The position numbers and the translations under genes are program-made. The notes beneath the pieces are model-generated. The model had not been told where the DNA came from and ran no database searches. It saw only the letters and a list, made by a program, of their open reading frames with translations. Below are positions 20,313 to 28,327 of a stretch of DNA of 32,186 nucleotides, piece after piece. This DNA comes from a virus: IMG/VR virus record IMGVR_UViG_3300043313_001360, positions 1 through 32,186 of that record; one strand, given 5' to 3'. The first letter of the stretch is position 1. The number at the start of each line of letters is the position of its first letter.

Positions 20313-22231
20313 GTCGGCTCTCCCAACAAGAAGGCTTCCCAGGTGCTGGGGATGGGCCCAGCGTTGATCCAGGCGGTGCCGCTCCAGTAGATGACGTCGT
20401 TGACCGCAGCGGCCCGGTTGGGCGTGACACCTCGGAAGACGGGTGCCGCCGTGGGCACCGGGGCCGGGCTGAGCACGTAGGCGTCCTGCACGGCGTGCAC
20501 GGTGGGCAACGGCGTACCAGCGCCGGTGAGGGTGCCCTTGAAGACCAACTGGGCTCCCAGGGACTCTCCGGGGTCGCTGATGGTCAGGTATCGGTTGGGC
20601 GGCGGTCCGGTGGCCTCACCGATCGTCTCGGAGGTGTAGACCATCGCCCCGGCCAGGTCGATGGGCGGACTGGTGGCGGTGTAGGCGGCGCTGTCGGTGC
20701 GGGTGTCGAAGAGGATGTACGGCACCACGAACTCGGCCCCGGCCGGTGGCACCTGCAAGCCGGGGATGTTGAACTCCTCCCACGTGTTGGCAGCGGTGAC
20801 CGTGTCGAGGGCAGCCGATGACGCGCCGAGGAGGGTGTCGCCCTTGAACCACAGCAGCGACAGCGTCACCCCGGTGGGGATGACGGCCGAGTTGATCCAG
20901 ACCGAGAAGCCGTAGCTCTGGCCCTGCTCGACAGGGATGCCACCGGCGCTCGGGTACACCTCCTTGAAGCCACCCGGCACGGCCACGTAGCTGTCGCCGC
21001 AGGCGATGCCGATGTCCGCCGTGGCGTCGGCCTTGGCCGTGGTGATCCGCATCGAGCGACGACCGATGCCCGTTGGGGGCGGCTGCACGGAGAGGGTGTT
21101 GGTTGCCAACGTCACCTTCTCCCGAGGCAGGTATCCCGAGCCCGGTGCGTCGGTGGAGTCGAGGACCACACCCCAGTTGCCGGTGCTGGTGTAGAAGTCG
21201 GAGTCGTCCGGCAACAGGAGGGTGTTCCCCCCGGCCGTGACCTCGCACTCGTACTTGGACATGCGCTCGATGACGCCCTCCAGGCACTTCTGCGTGCCCC
21301 GGGTCTCGTAGAAGTGCCCAAGCTCGCTGAACAGCGAGCGGTAGCGGATGTCACCGATGCCCTGCTCGTAGTCGTAGCCGAAGTTGGGGCCCAGCTTGCG
21401 GAGCAGGCGGATCGGTGAACGGTCGACGTCGTAGACGCGCTGCCAGGACTCCACGAACTCACGGGCCGTGTCCAACTCGAAGCCGAACACCTCCAGGAAC
21501 TGCTGGAGGTGGCCCCGGCCCGTCGTGGTGTTCTCGTCGGTCCACCGGTAGTACGGCGGCACGTTGTCCCAGAGGTGCTGGGCGTGGCGGAAGTCCCGGG
21601 GCACCAGGACGCTGTCGAGCATCCCTTGGATCCACTCGACCTCGCTGACTTTGAAGAACAACCCGTAGTGGTACCACCGACCTGAGGGCAGGCCCACGTC
21701 GGTGACCACCGGCGGCGTGATCATCACGTGCTCGCCGTGCTCACTCACGATGTGGCCCTCGGCGTCGCGTTTGACGAAGGCCGAGTGCGAAGCGCTCAGC
21801 ACCGTCTGGCCGTCGTTGACCGTGGAGGGACGGCCGAAGGCCGAGCGCACCAACGCCATCTCCTTCCACACACCGACGATGGCGTGGGGCCAACCCCACG
21901 TGATCTCGACGTCGCCGCAGGGCCAGTTGATGTACCGCTCCAGGGCCCCGGTGTCGGTGAGGATGGCCTCCTTGCGGTTGTAGTGGTTCTTGACCCGCAC
22001 ATGCAGCACCGCCCGGTCCACGACCTCAGCGACCTCTGCGAGGGCCGTGGGGTACCGCAGGGCGGTGTTGGGCAGCGTGAGCACCGAGGAACCACGGACG
22101 TAGTCACCACCGGTGACGGTGCCGTAGACCTGCCGCCGGACCTGGAACGCCGGGTTGTCGCCGTAGCCCTCGGGCCACCAGTCCGACTCCGCCGGTTCAT
22201 CGGGGAGATGGGAGAAGGTCTCGTCACTCAT
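20309..22231 (-). CDS. Baseplate/tail protein, gpI-like N-terminal part with CBM-like C-terminal part
   Basis: A 640-residue protein. The first ~350 residues include LQQFLEVFGFELDTAREFVESWQRVYDVDRSPIRLLRKLGPNFGYDYE and YRSLFSELGHFYETRGTQKCLEGVIERMS, resembling the P2 gpI family that follows gpJ in contractile baseplates. The remainder is beta-rich and Gly/Thr/Pro-rich (SVWINSAVIPTGVTLSLLWFKGDTLLG...), again like a jelly-roll carbohydrate-binding domain. It probably links the baseplate wedge to fibres. The overlap with the next gene is 4 nt. Confidence 0.7.
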   Translation of the reverse strand: MSDETFSHLPDEPAESDWWPEGYGDNPAFQVRRQVYGTVTGGDYVRGSSVLTLPNTALRYPTALAEVAEVVDRAVLHVRVKNHYNRKEAILTDTGALERYINWPCGDVEITWGWPHAIVGVWKEMALVRSAFGRPSTVNDGQTVLSASHSAFVKRDAEGHIVSEHGEHVMITPPVVTDVGLPSGRWYHYGLFFKVSEVEWIQGMLDSVLVPRDFRHAQHLWDNVPPYYRWTDENTTTGRGHLQQFLEVFGFELDTAREFVESWQRVYDVDRSPIRLLRKLGPNFGYDYEQGIGDIRYRSLFSELGHFYETRGTQKCLEGVIERMSKYECEVTAGGNTLLLPDDSDFYTSTGNWGVVLDSTDAPGSGYLPREKVTLATNTLSVQPPPTGIGRRSMRITTAKADATADIGIACGDSYVAVPGGFKEVYPSAGGIPVEQGQSYGFSVWINSAVIPTGVTLSLLWFKGDTLLGASSAALDTVTAANTWEEFNIPGLQVPPAGAEFVVPYILFDTRTDSAAYTATSPPIDLAGAMVYTSETIGEATGPPPNRYLTISDPGESLGAQLVFKGTLTGAGTPLPTVHAVQDAYVLSPAPVPTAAPVFRGVTPNRAAAVNDVIYWSGTAWINAGPIPSTWEAFLLGEPT

Positions 22232-22479
22232 GGGTTCTCGTACCCCGCAGCCTTGGCTTCGGCGGCCTGAGACTTGCCCGCGTAGCTAACAGCGTTGGCG
22301 ATGATCGACACCGCTGCCAGGTAGACGAGGATCGATTTCTCCACTGAGGGCTCCTTCGAGATGAACCAGTAGCCGAGGCAAACGATCGGAACCTGTGCCC
22401 ACCAGACCCACGACATGATCCGGGCACGCTTGGCTTCCGCCAGAGCAGCAGCCGCTTTCTCATCGTTCTCGTCTCCCAC
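22228..22479 (-). CDS. Two-TM small membrane protein (holin-like candidate)
   Basis: An 83-residue protein starting at GTG 22479, which overlaps the TAG of the gpJ-like gene. A charged head (GDENDEKAAAALAEAKRAR) is followed by two hydrophobic helices, WVWWAQVPIVCLGYWFI and ILVYLAAVSIIANAVSYA, and a polar tail. The topology fits a class II holin or an antiholin, but position inside the baseplate genes does not prove this. Confidence 0.6.
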   Translation of the reverse strand: MGDENDEKAAAALAEAKRARIMSWVWWAQVPIVCLGYWFISKEPSVEKSILVYLAAVSIIANAVSYAGKSQAAEAKAAGYENP

Positions 22480-24764
22480 TAGGTGTTGGCCAGTCCGCCC
22501 ACGGCCTTGACCCACAGACCGTCATGGGTGCGCTCGTCCTCGGACATCCCCGGGAAGTCGGCCTCGCTCTCGGGGGCGTAGGGGTCGATCAGTGACACCG
22601 CGCCGGTCGCTGCCGCCGAGGCGACGTTGGCGCTCGTCTTGGCGTAGCTGATGGTCGTGGTGCCCACGGCGGTGAGCACGTAGGTGCCGTTGAAGATGGC
22701 GTCCACGTTCTCCACCAGGACCGTGTAGCCGACGAGGAACTGATGGGCCTCCGACAGCGTCAGCGTGGCCACGTTGGACGTCAGGATCTTGGTGGTGACC
22801 GCCCCGGTGAGGGTCGGCATCGGCGGGAGGATGCGGGGGATCAGCAACTCGTCGGTGTTGATGTCCTGCACGTCGCCGGTCGGCGTGGCCGGGTTGGGGG
22901 CGTAGCGGATGAAGCTGATGCCGACCACCGAGTTGGTGGCCGGGGGCATGGTCGACGAGGCGATGCGGACCACCGGGATCTGCTTCCAGCCCGTGTTGGA
23001 CGTCATCGCTGCGGTGACGATGAGGCTGAGCCACTGGCTGGGCCGGTCGAGTTGGGTGATCACGATGTGGTCACCGACGAGGAGCCCACCGATGGTTGCC
23101 GTGACGTCGGTGGGCCCGGCCGCAGTGTTGCTGATGGCGATCTGCGTCGGGAGCGTCGTGTTGTTGAGCCGGACGTTGGTCGCCCCCGGGTCGGCCATGG
23201 TGGTCGTCGTGGAGTAGTTCCAGTCGTCCATCAACACGAGGCTGGTGGCGTTGTCGGGGTCGATGATGCCCGTCGAGCCCAGCGCCCGCTCGTTGGGTGG
23301 CGGCTCGGTGGAGAGCCACTGGAGGTCGGCGTACTCCACGCCCTGCACGGCCAGCACGGCCCGGTAGATGAGGCCGACTGATACCCGGCTACCGAAGTCC
23401 ACGTTGTCGAACGCCAGCAGCGAGCGCACGACCTGGTCGACCTGGAGCCGCACGGCCGAGCGGGCGTACGCCTCCTGCACGTGCACGAGGATGCGGATCT
23501 GGATGTCCTCGAACAGTTCCTCGACGTCGGTCGGCTCGGGGTAGACCTGCGAGCCGATCATGATCTTGTCCTGCATGTAGGCGTACACGCTGTTGAGCAG
23601 GCGCTGCATGTAGTTGGCGTCGGCCTTGCCGCCGATGGGGGCCACCCGCACCCGCACGGCGGTGTACACCGCGCCGTAGGCCACGCTCTTGCCCACCCCG
23701 GGCACCTGCATGGCCAACTCGGCGTAGTCGTTGAGGGTCACCGCCCGCTGGCGCAGACGGGAGCCGCCACGGGAGACCGAGTAGCGCATCGACTCCACCG
23801 ACTCCGGGTCGGTGCCACCGATCGGTGAGGACCGGTTGGTCACCGAGACGTAGCTCAGGTCGACGTTGGGGATGTTCGAGATGCCCACGAGGGTGTTGCT
23901 GGCCAGGTCGTTGGCCGCTGCCCCCACGCCGTAGCGGTAGCTCACGAAGAACTGGGCGTTGACCGGCGGGATCCGGCCCGAGGCGTTGTCCCCGAACACG
24001 ATGTGGGTCAGGCCCACCTCGTCCATGAAGGTGGTGAACACGGCCTGCGTGGGCCGGGCCCCCGAGAGGTGCTGCACGTAGCTCCAGTGCGTGATCTGCG
24101 TGCCCTCGCGAGTCGTCACCTGGGTCGTGGCGTAGATGACGCCCTTGTCGGGGATGACCAACTCGGTGTTGGGGAGACCGCTGCTGGTGCCCATGGCCAG
24201 GTCCCGCACCGACAGGCCCTCGTTGCCATAGGCGACTATCGATCGGAGATCAGGTTCGCCGTCGGCGGGCACCCTCGGGTCGAGCTTCACCTCGGTGACG
24301 AGTTCGAACACGATCAGGTCGTCGGCGTTCTGTGACTCGTTGTAGATCCTCGTGCCGACCGGGATGGTCACCGGCAGCACCGTGCCCGGTGCCTCGGGGT
24401 CGTCGGGCTCGATGGTGAACGTGAGCGCCACCGACGCCGCCTGCTGACCGATGGGGATGTAGCCCATCATGTCTGCGATGTAGAGGACCGACTGCTGACG
24501 CACCGCCGTCGACAGGAACGCCTCGCTGGCCGTGCGGTCGATGTAGAAGTGCAGGACGTCGCCCATGTAGGCGAACAGTTCGAGGATCAGGGTCCCGAAG
24601 TCGCTGGGCTCCCCGGCCGTCTGCCAGTCCGGCATGATGCCCTTGGCCAGGCCCACCAACTGGGCCCGGATGGCGTTGAAGTCACGGCTGGTGTAGTCGA
24701 GGACGACCTTGCCCTTGTCGATGGACTCGTCGTCCAGATCGATGATGACGCCGATGTCGCTCAC
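22479..24764 (-). CDS. Baseplate J-like protein (gpJ / T4 gp6 family)
   Basis: A 761-residue baseplate wedge component. The N-terminus shows the J-like pattern: LDYTSRDFNAIRAQLVGLAKGIMPDWQTAGEPSDFGTLILELFAYMGDVLHFYIDRTASEAFLSTA. The middle contains DEVGLTHIVFGDNASGRIPPVNAQFFVSYRYGVG (the classic 'FGDG..G..P..G..I.v.YR.g' segment) and VESMRYSVSRGGSRLRQRAVTLNDYAELA. The C-terminal ~250 residues are an added beta-rich region. It assembles around the hub and controls sheath contraction. It starts at GTG 24764, overlapping the gp25 stop. Confidence 0.9.
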   Translation of the reverse strand: MSDIGVIIDLDDESIDKGKVVLDYTSRDFNAIRAQLVGLAKGIMPDWQTAGEPSDFGTLILELFAYMGDVLHFYIDRTASEAFLSTAVRQQSVLYIADMMGYIPIGQQAASVALTFTIEPDDPEAPGTVLPVTIPVGTRIYNESQNADDLIVFELVTEVKLDPRVPADGEPDLRSIVAYGNEGLSVRDLAMGTSSGLPNTELVIPDKGVIYATTQVTTREGTQITHWSYVQHLSGARPTQAVFTTFMDEVGLTHIVFGDNASGRIPPVNAQFFVSYRYGVGAAANDLASNTLVGISNIPNVDLSYVSVTNRSSPIGGTDPESVESMRYSVSRGGSRLRQRAVTLNDYAELAMQVPGVGKSVAYGAVYTAVRVRVAPIGGKADANYMQRLLNSVYAYMQDKIMIGSQVYPEPTDVEELFEDIQIRILVHVQEAYARSAVRLQVDQVVRSLLAFDNVDFGSRVSVGLIYRAVLAVQGVEYADLQWLSTEPPPNERALGSTGIIDPDNATSLVLMDDWNYSTTTTMADPGATNVRLNNTTLPTQIAISNTAAGPTDVTATIGGLLVGDHIVITQLDRPSQWLSLIVTAAMTSNTGWKQIPVVRIASSTMPPATNSVVGISFIRYAPNPATPTGDVQDINTDELLIPRILPPMPTLTGAVTTKILTSNVATLTLSEAHQFLVGYTVLVENVDAIFNGTYVLTAVGTTTISYAKTSANVASAAATGAVSLIDPYAPESEADFPGMSEDERTHDGLWVKAVGGLANT

Positions 24765-25189
24765 GTGGCTACCTCCAACAGGTTCTGTCTGATCCGGTCG
24801 ATGAACTCAGACGCCACGGGAACCGTGAGTGAGGTGTCCGTCGAGTACAGGGAGGGCCGGTACAGGATCGTGATCATGATGACGCCCCGAGGCCCGCTGG
24901 TCGGGACCTCCACCTTGACGTCGCGGACGATGCAACGGGGCACCAGTTGCTCCAGGCGCTGCCTGATCTGGCCACCGGCATCCCGGCGCATCAACTCGTC
25001 GGAGGGGTCGAAGATGGCGGCCTGCACGTCGCAGCCATAGCGGGGTCTGAACACCCGCTCGCCCTGGTTGGTCATCAGGGCGTCGATGACCTGGGCCCTG
25101 ACCACCTCCTCGTAGCTGTTCGTGATGGCGGGCTTGCCACTGGCGTCGAGGTGGAAGGGGAACGTGATGGCGACGGGGGAGTTCTTCAC
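24761..25189 (-). CDS. Baseplate wedge protein gp25/gpW-like
   Basis: A 142-residue protein from GTG 25189, which overlaps the hub gene stop as GTGA. It contains FPFHLDASGKPAITNSYEEVVRAQVIDALMTNQGERVFRPRYGCDVQAAIFDPSD, the gp25-like signature (N-Q-G-E-R-x-x-x-P-x-Y-G), then VRDVKVEVPTSGPRGVIMITILYRP. gp25 proteins share a lysozyme-like name but not activity; they nucleate sheath assembly on the baseplate. The next gene downstream is gpJ, the conserved order in contractile systems. Confidence 0.9.
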   Translation of the reverse strand: MKNSPVAITFPFHLDASGKPAITNSYEEVVRAQVIDALMTNQGERVFRPRYGCDVQAAIFDPSDELMRRDAGGQIRQRLEQLVPRCIVRDVKVEVPTSGPRGVIMITILYRPSLYSTDTSLTVPVASEFIDRIRQNLLEVAT

Positions 25190-26391
25190 AGGATGCTCGC
25201 GATGCTTTTCTCGGACCACGACGACACCCAGGCCGGGTTCTCGTCGGGTGTGGAGGTACGGGAGAGGTTGAGCACGGGCTTGGCCCGCACCGAGGCGTCC
25301 TGCCAGAACGGGACGTAGGACGGCGTCGACACCTGGGCCTTGCCACTCGGGCGGGCCAGCGATAGCAGGGTTTGGAACGACTGGCGATCCATCGAGTGGC
25401 TGACCTGGCGCACCAGCCACTTCCCGTCGTACTTGGTCTTGAGGTACTGCTTGTTGGTGGTGACGATCTCCACGCACATGCCGGGGTAGATGTCAGCGTC
25501 CCCCCAGATGCGTGCAAGTGCGTACTGCTTCCACCTGTCGATGTCGACGTTGCCAGCGTCGGTGTAGACCTTGGCGGCGTCCTGGTCACGCACCACCACC
25601 TCGGTGCCGAACGTGTAGCCCCGGAACAGCCCGGGCTGCCGGGCGATCTGCACGGATTGGGAGGACGTGAAGTAGCCGTACTCGGTGCCGAGGTTGGAGT
25701 AGAGGGCGTCGGCCTCCTCCACCGGCTGGAAGTCGAGGAGGATCCGGTCGGCCTGGAGGTTGGCCCCGGTGGCCCCACCCATGACGCAGCGGGTCACCAT
25801 TCCCGACTCGGTGAACAGCTTGACCGGGTCGTGGCAGAGCACCACGCCGTAGCGGTTGGTGATGATCCACCCGATCCGCTCGGCCAGCTTGGTGACGAAC
25901 CTCCAGTCGCTCTCGTTGGTCTGCGCCAGGGCTGCCCACACGTAGGCGTGGTCGTGACCGGAGTAGCCCAACTGGTTCTTGCTGGCCAGGTCGCGCACCG
26001 CCGAGGGGATCGACTTGTTGGACCAGAACTTGGGTGCTCCGTCGAACATCGCCTTGGTCGCCCCGAGGATCGACATGGTGAACGTGAGCGAGATGCCCGA
26101 GCCCTGGGCCGTCTCTTCCTTGACGTCCATGACGTAGCCGTTGAAGCCCTCGACCCGGCCGGTGGCCCCCCAGCGGAAGCTGATCGGCTTGTCCACCAGA
26201 CCCTCGGTGGTGGTCAGCGTGGACGACGACACGGTGATCGTGGCCTGGTCGTGTGCGCCCTCACCCGAGGCCATCGTGGCGCTCTGGGGCAACACCTCCA
26301 GCGGCTCCCCGTTGAGCATGAGGGTGTAGACGGGACAACGACCTCTCGTCGAGCGGCTGCTGCGCTGGGGGAGGACGTCAGCGATCGTCAC
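25186..26391 (-). CDS. Baseplate hub protein (gpD / late control D-like)
   Basis: A 401-residue protein. PVYTLMLNGEPLEVLPQSATMASGEGAHDQATITVSS and ISFRWGATGRVEGFNGYVMDVKEE form the first beta-barrel, and VWAALAQTNESDWRFVTKLAERIGWIITNRYGVVLCHDP is the characteristic gpD/VgrG-N middle segment. The C-terminal part has DIDRWKQYALARIWGDADIYPGMCVEIV, an OB-like stretch. This hub joins tube to spike. It is flanked by the LysM-like and gp25-like genes with 4-nt overlaps. Confidence 0.85.
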   Translation of the reverse strand: MTIADVLPQRSSRSTRGRCPVYTLMLNGEPLEVLPQSATMASGEGAHDQATITVSSSTLTTTEGLVDKPISFRWGATGRVEGFNGYVMDVKEETAQGSGISLTFTMSILGATKAMFDGAPKFWSNKSIPSAVRDLASKNQLGYSGHDHAYVWAALAQTNESDWRFVTKLAERIGWIITNRYGVVLCHDPVKLFTESGMVTRCVMGGATGANLQADRILLDFQPVEEADALYSNLGTEYGYFTSSQSVQIARQPGLFRGYTFGTEVVVRDQDAAKVYTDAGNVDIDRWKQYALARIWGDADIYPGMCVEIVTTNKQYLKTKYDGKWLVRQVSHSMDRQSFQTLLSLARPSGKAQVSTPSYVPFWQDASVRAKPVLNLSRTSTPDENPAWVSSWSEKSIASIL

Positions 26392-26723
26392 TGCTGCACC
26401 GGGATCCCGATGTAGTCACCCATGGCCAGATCGAGCGGGTACCAGACCTGCGGGTTGATGGCGGCGATCTCCCACCACCGGCTGGCGTCACCGGTGAACT
26501 TGTAGCCGATCCACTGGATGCCCTCGTCCTGTTTGACGTAGTAGTTGAGCACCGGGCCCGGCGCTCCCGTGTTGCCGAGCATGTACGTGGCCTCGCGGCG
26601 CTCGATCTTGATCTTGAGGTTGGGGTTCTCACCCTCCAGGTACGGATAGCCGTAGGCGTTGTAGACGTGCGCCTCGGTGAACACCCGGTCGGCACCCTCG
26701 TAGCGAGATCCGGCGGGGATCAT
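26388..26723 (-). CDS. LysM-like baseplate protein (gp53-like)
   Basis: A 111-residue protein from ATG 26723. The C-terminus, YKFTGDASRWWEIAAINPQVWYPLDLAMGDYIGIPV, has the LysM-like pattern (W-x-I-A-x-x-N near a 'L-x-x-G-x-x-I-x-I-P' end) seen in tail proteins that sit between tube and hub. The N-terminus has EAHVYNAYGYPYLEGENPNLKIKIERREATYM. It overlaps the CIS-tube gene by 1 nt and the hub gene by 4 nt. Confidence 0.8.
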   Translation of the reverse strand: MIPAGSRYEGADRVFTEAHVYNAYGYPYLEGENPNLKIKIERREATYMLGNTGAPGPVLNYYVKQDEGIQWIGYKFTGDASRWWEIAAINPQVWYPLDLAMGDYIGIPVQQ

Positions 26724-28327
26724 CAGCCCTCTCCTTCTCGGTTGCCAGGCGTGTCGGGGTTGCCGAGCATCGGTCGCCAGCACTCGGTGTAGTCCGTGGA
26801 GAGGAACTGGTAGGCGACGTTCCGACGGGCTGCGGGCTTGCCGGTGGAGTAGCAGTCGATGATGTCGACGCTGTTGGCGTCGGGGTTGTTCTTGTAGATG
26901 ATGGCCACGTGCCCCTCCTTGTTGGGCACGACGCCCTTCTTCCGGAACAGCAGGTCACCCGGCATCATCAGGGGGCAGGCGGGGAGGATGTCCTTCGAGC
27001 GCGTGGACGTGTTGGAGTCGCGGTTCTGGAAGACCAACTTGACCGGCGTCGCCTTGCTGTCGATCTGGCTGAGCATCGTGTTGGTGTCGGGCGCACTGCC
27101 GCTGCTGCCGAAGGCCCGGGTCCACGCTCCGCCCATGGTGACGTTCGGCTTCGAGGGATGGGAGGCGAAGATGGCCCACACGTAGCTGGAGCAGTCGGCG
27201 TTGGTCCACTGGTTGTCCCGCTTGGGCTTGGAGTAGATCGTCTGGGTGCCGGTGACCCGCTGGAGTGCATAGTCAGCTATCGATTGGTTCAGTGAACCGC
27301 TGGCGGCCAGGTTCAGGCCCAGCACCTCGTCGATGTTGTCGGGCAGCCCACCACCGGCGACGATGGTGTCGAGGAGCGATTCGATCTGCTCCTCGGTGAG
27401 GATGCCGCTGTTGGACATCTGCTCCAGGAAGAGGTTGGCGTTCTCAGCGATCTGCGCGTTGGTGATGCTGAACGGAGACGCCGTGCCGACGTTCCACGGC
27501 ACCGAGTCGGCAACCACCGTCTCCTCGGCCTTGTACTCGACCATGTCCTTCATGGGGCCGAAGTAGGTGGCCCGCATGGTCAGGTCGATCTGCATGCGGA
27601 TGGGGATCATCCGGTGCGTGAACTTGGTGAACGTCACCCGGGCGTTGGTGGGCCGACCCTGCACGGTGATGTTGGGGCTGAACACCACGGTGATGTCCCG
27701 GGGGTTGACCATCATCACGCCGTTGTCGGGAAGGTCGCTGCCGCCCGTGCTCGCGCCGCCCGGTTGATAGTTGGGTACCACGTTGCGGACCACGAGGTCG
27801 AAGTACTGGTAGTCGACGAAGACACCGGGGTGCTCGCCGTCCATCGCCGCTTCCTCCTGGCGGTCGAACATCAGGCTGAACGTGAAGTCCATGACCGAGG
27901 GCGGCGGCACCAGGTTGCCTGCCTGGTACACGGTGTTGAAGGGGTCGAGTGCCCCCTGCTCCAGGTAGCTCACGTAGTCCCTGGTGATCTCCGAGGGGTT
28001 GTACATGAAGTAGAGCCGGGACGTGCTCTTGTAGTCGGCCCGGTCGTAGTCGGCCCGGCGGATGAAGCCACGCAAGATGCGCTTGGGGATGCCGTCCTCG
28101 GTGAACTGCGGCATCAGCCGACCGGCTGAGCCGTGGGTGAACGGTGGGTTGCGTGACGAGGCGTAGCGCCCCGACTGGTCGTACCACTCGTAGGCGAACT
28201 GCTGCTCCAGCACCGTGCGATCCACCGGGCCCGGCATGTACCCGGGGATCGGCACGTCGGCGGCGTCGTAGGGCTTGGCCCCCGAGCCGTTGAACGTCAG
28301 CGCAGTGGGCCGGAAGGTGGTCGGCAT
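26723..28327 (-). CDS. CIS-tube-like tail protein fused to an NlpC/P60 peptidase
   Basis: A 534-residue fusion. The N-terminal ~290 residues have LYFMYNPSEITRDYVSYLEQGALDPFN and FTFSLMFDRQEEAAMDGEHPG, matching the LysM-associated contractile-injection tube/adaptor family. From about residue 375, TNADCSSYVWAIF (catalytic Cys), then PGDLLFRKKGVVPNKEGHVAIIYKN (catalytic His), gives an NlpC/P60 cysteine peptidase that cleaves stem peptides of peptidoglycan. It would act at the tail tip during penetration. Its start overlaps the tape measure stop by 1 nt. Confidence 0.85.
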   Translation of the reverse strand: MPTTFRPTALTFNGSGAKPYDAADVPIPGYMPGPVDRTVLEQQFAYEWYDQSGRYASSRNPPFTHGSAGRLMPQFTEDGIPKRILRGFIRRADYDRADYKSTSRLYFMYNPSEITRDYVSYLEQGALDPFNTVYQAGNLVPPPSVMDFTFSLMFDRQEEAAMDGEHPGVFVDYQYFDLVVRNVVPNYQPGGASTGGSDLPDNGVMMVNPRDITVVFSPNITVQGRPTNARVTFTKFTHRMIPIRMQIDLTMRATYFGPMKDMVEYKAEETVVADSVPWNVGTASPFSITNAQIAENANLFLEQMSNSGILTEEQIESLLDTIVAGGGLPDNIDEVLGLNLAASGSLNQSIADYALQRVTGTQTIYSKPKRDNQWTNADCSSYVWAIFASHPSKPNVTMGGAWTRAFGSSGSAPDTNTMLSQIDSKATPVKLVFQNRDSNTSTRSKDILPACPLMMPGDLLFRKKGVVPNKEGHVAIIYKNNPDANSVDIIDCYSTGKPAARRNVAYQFLSTDYTECWRPMLGNPDTPGNREGEG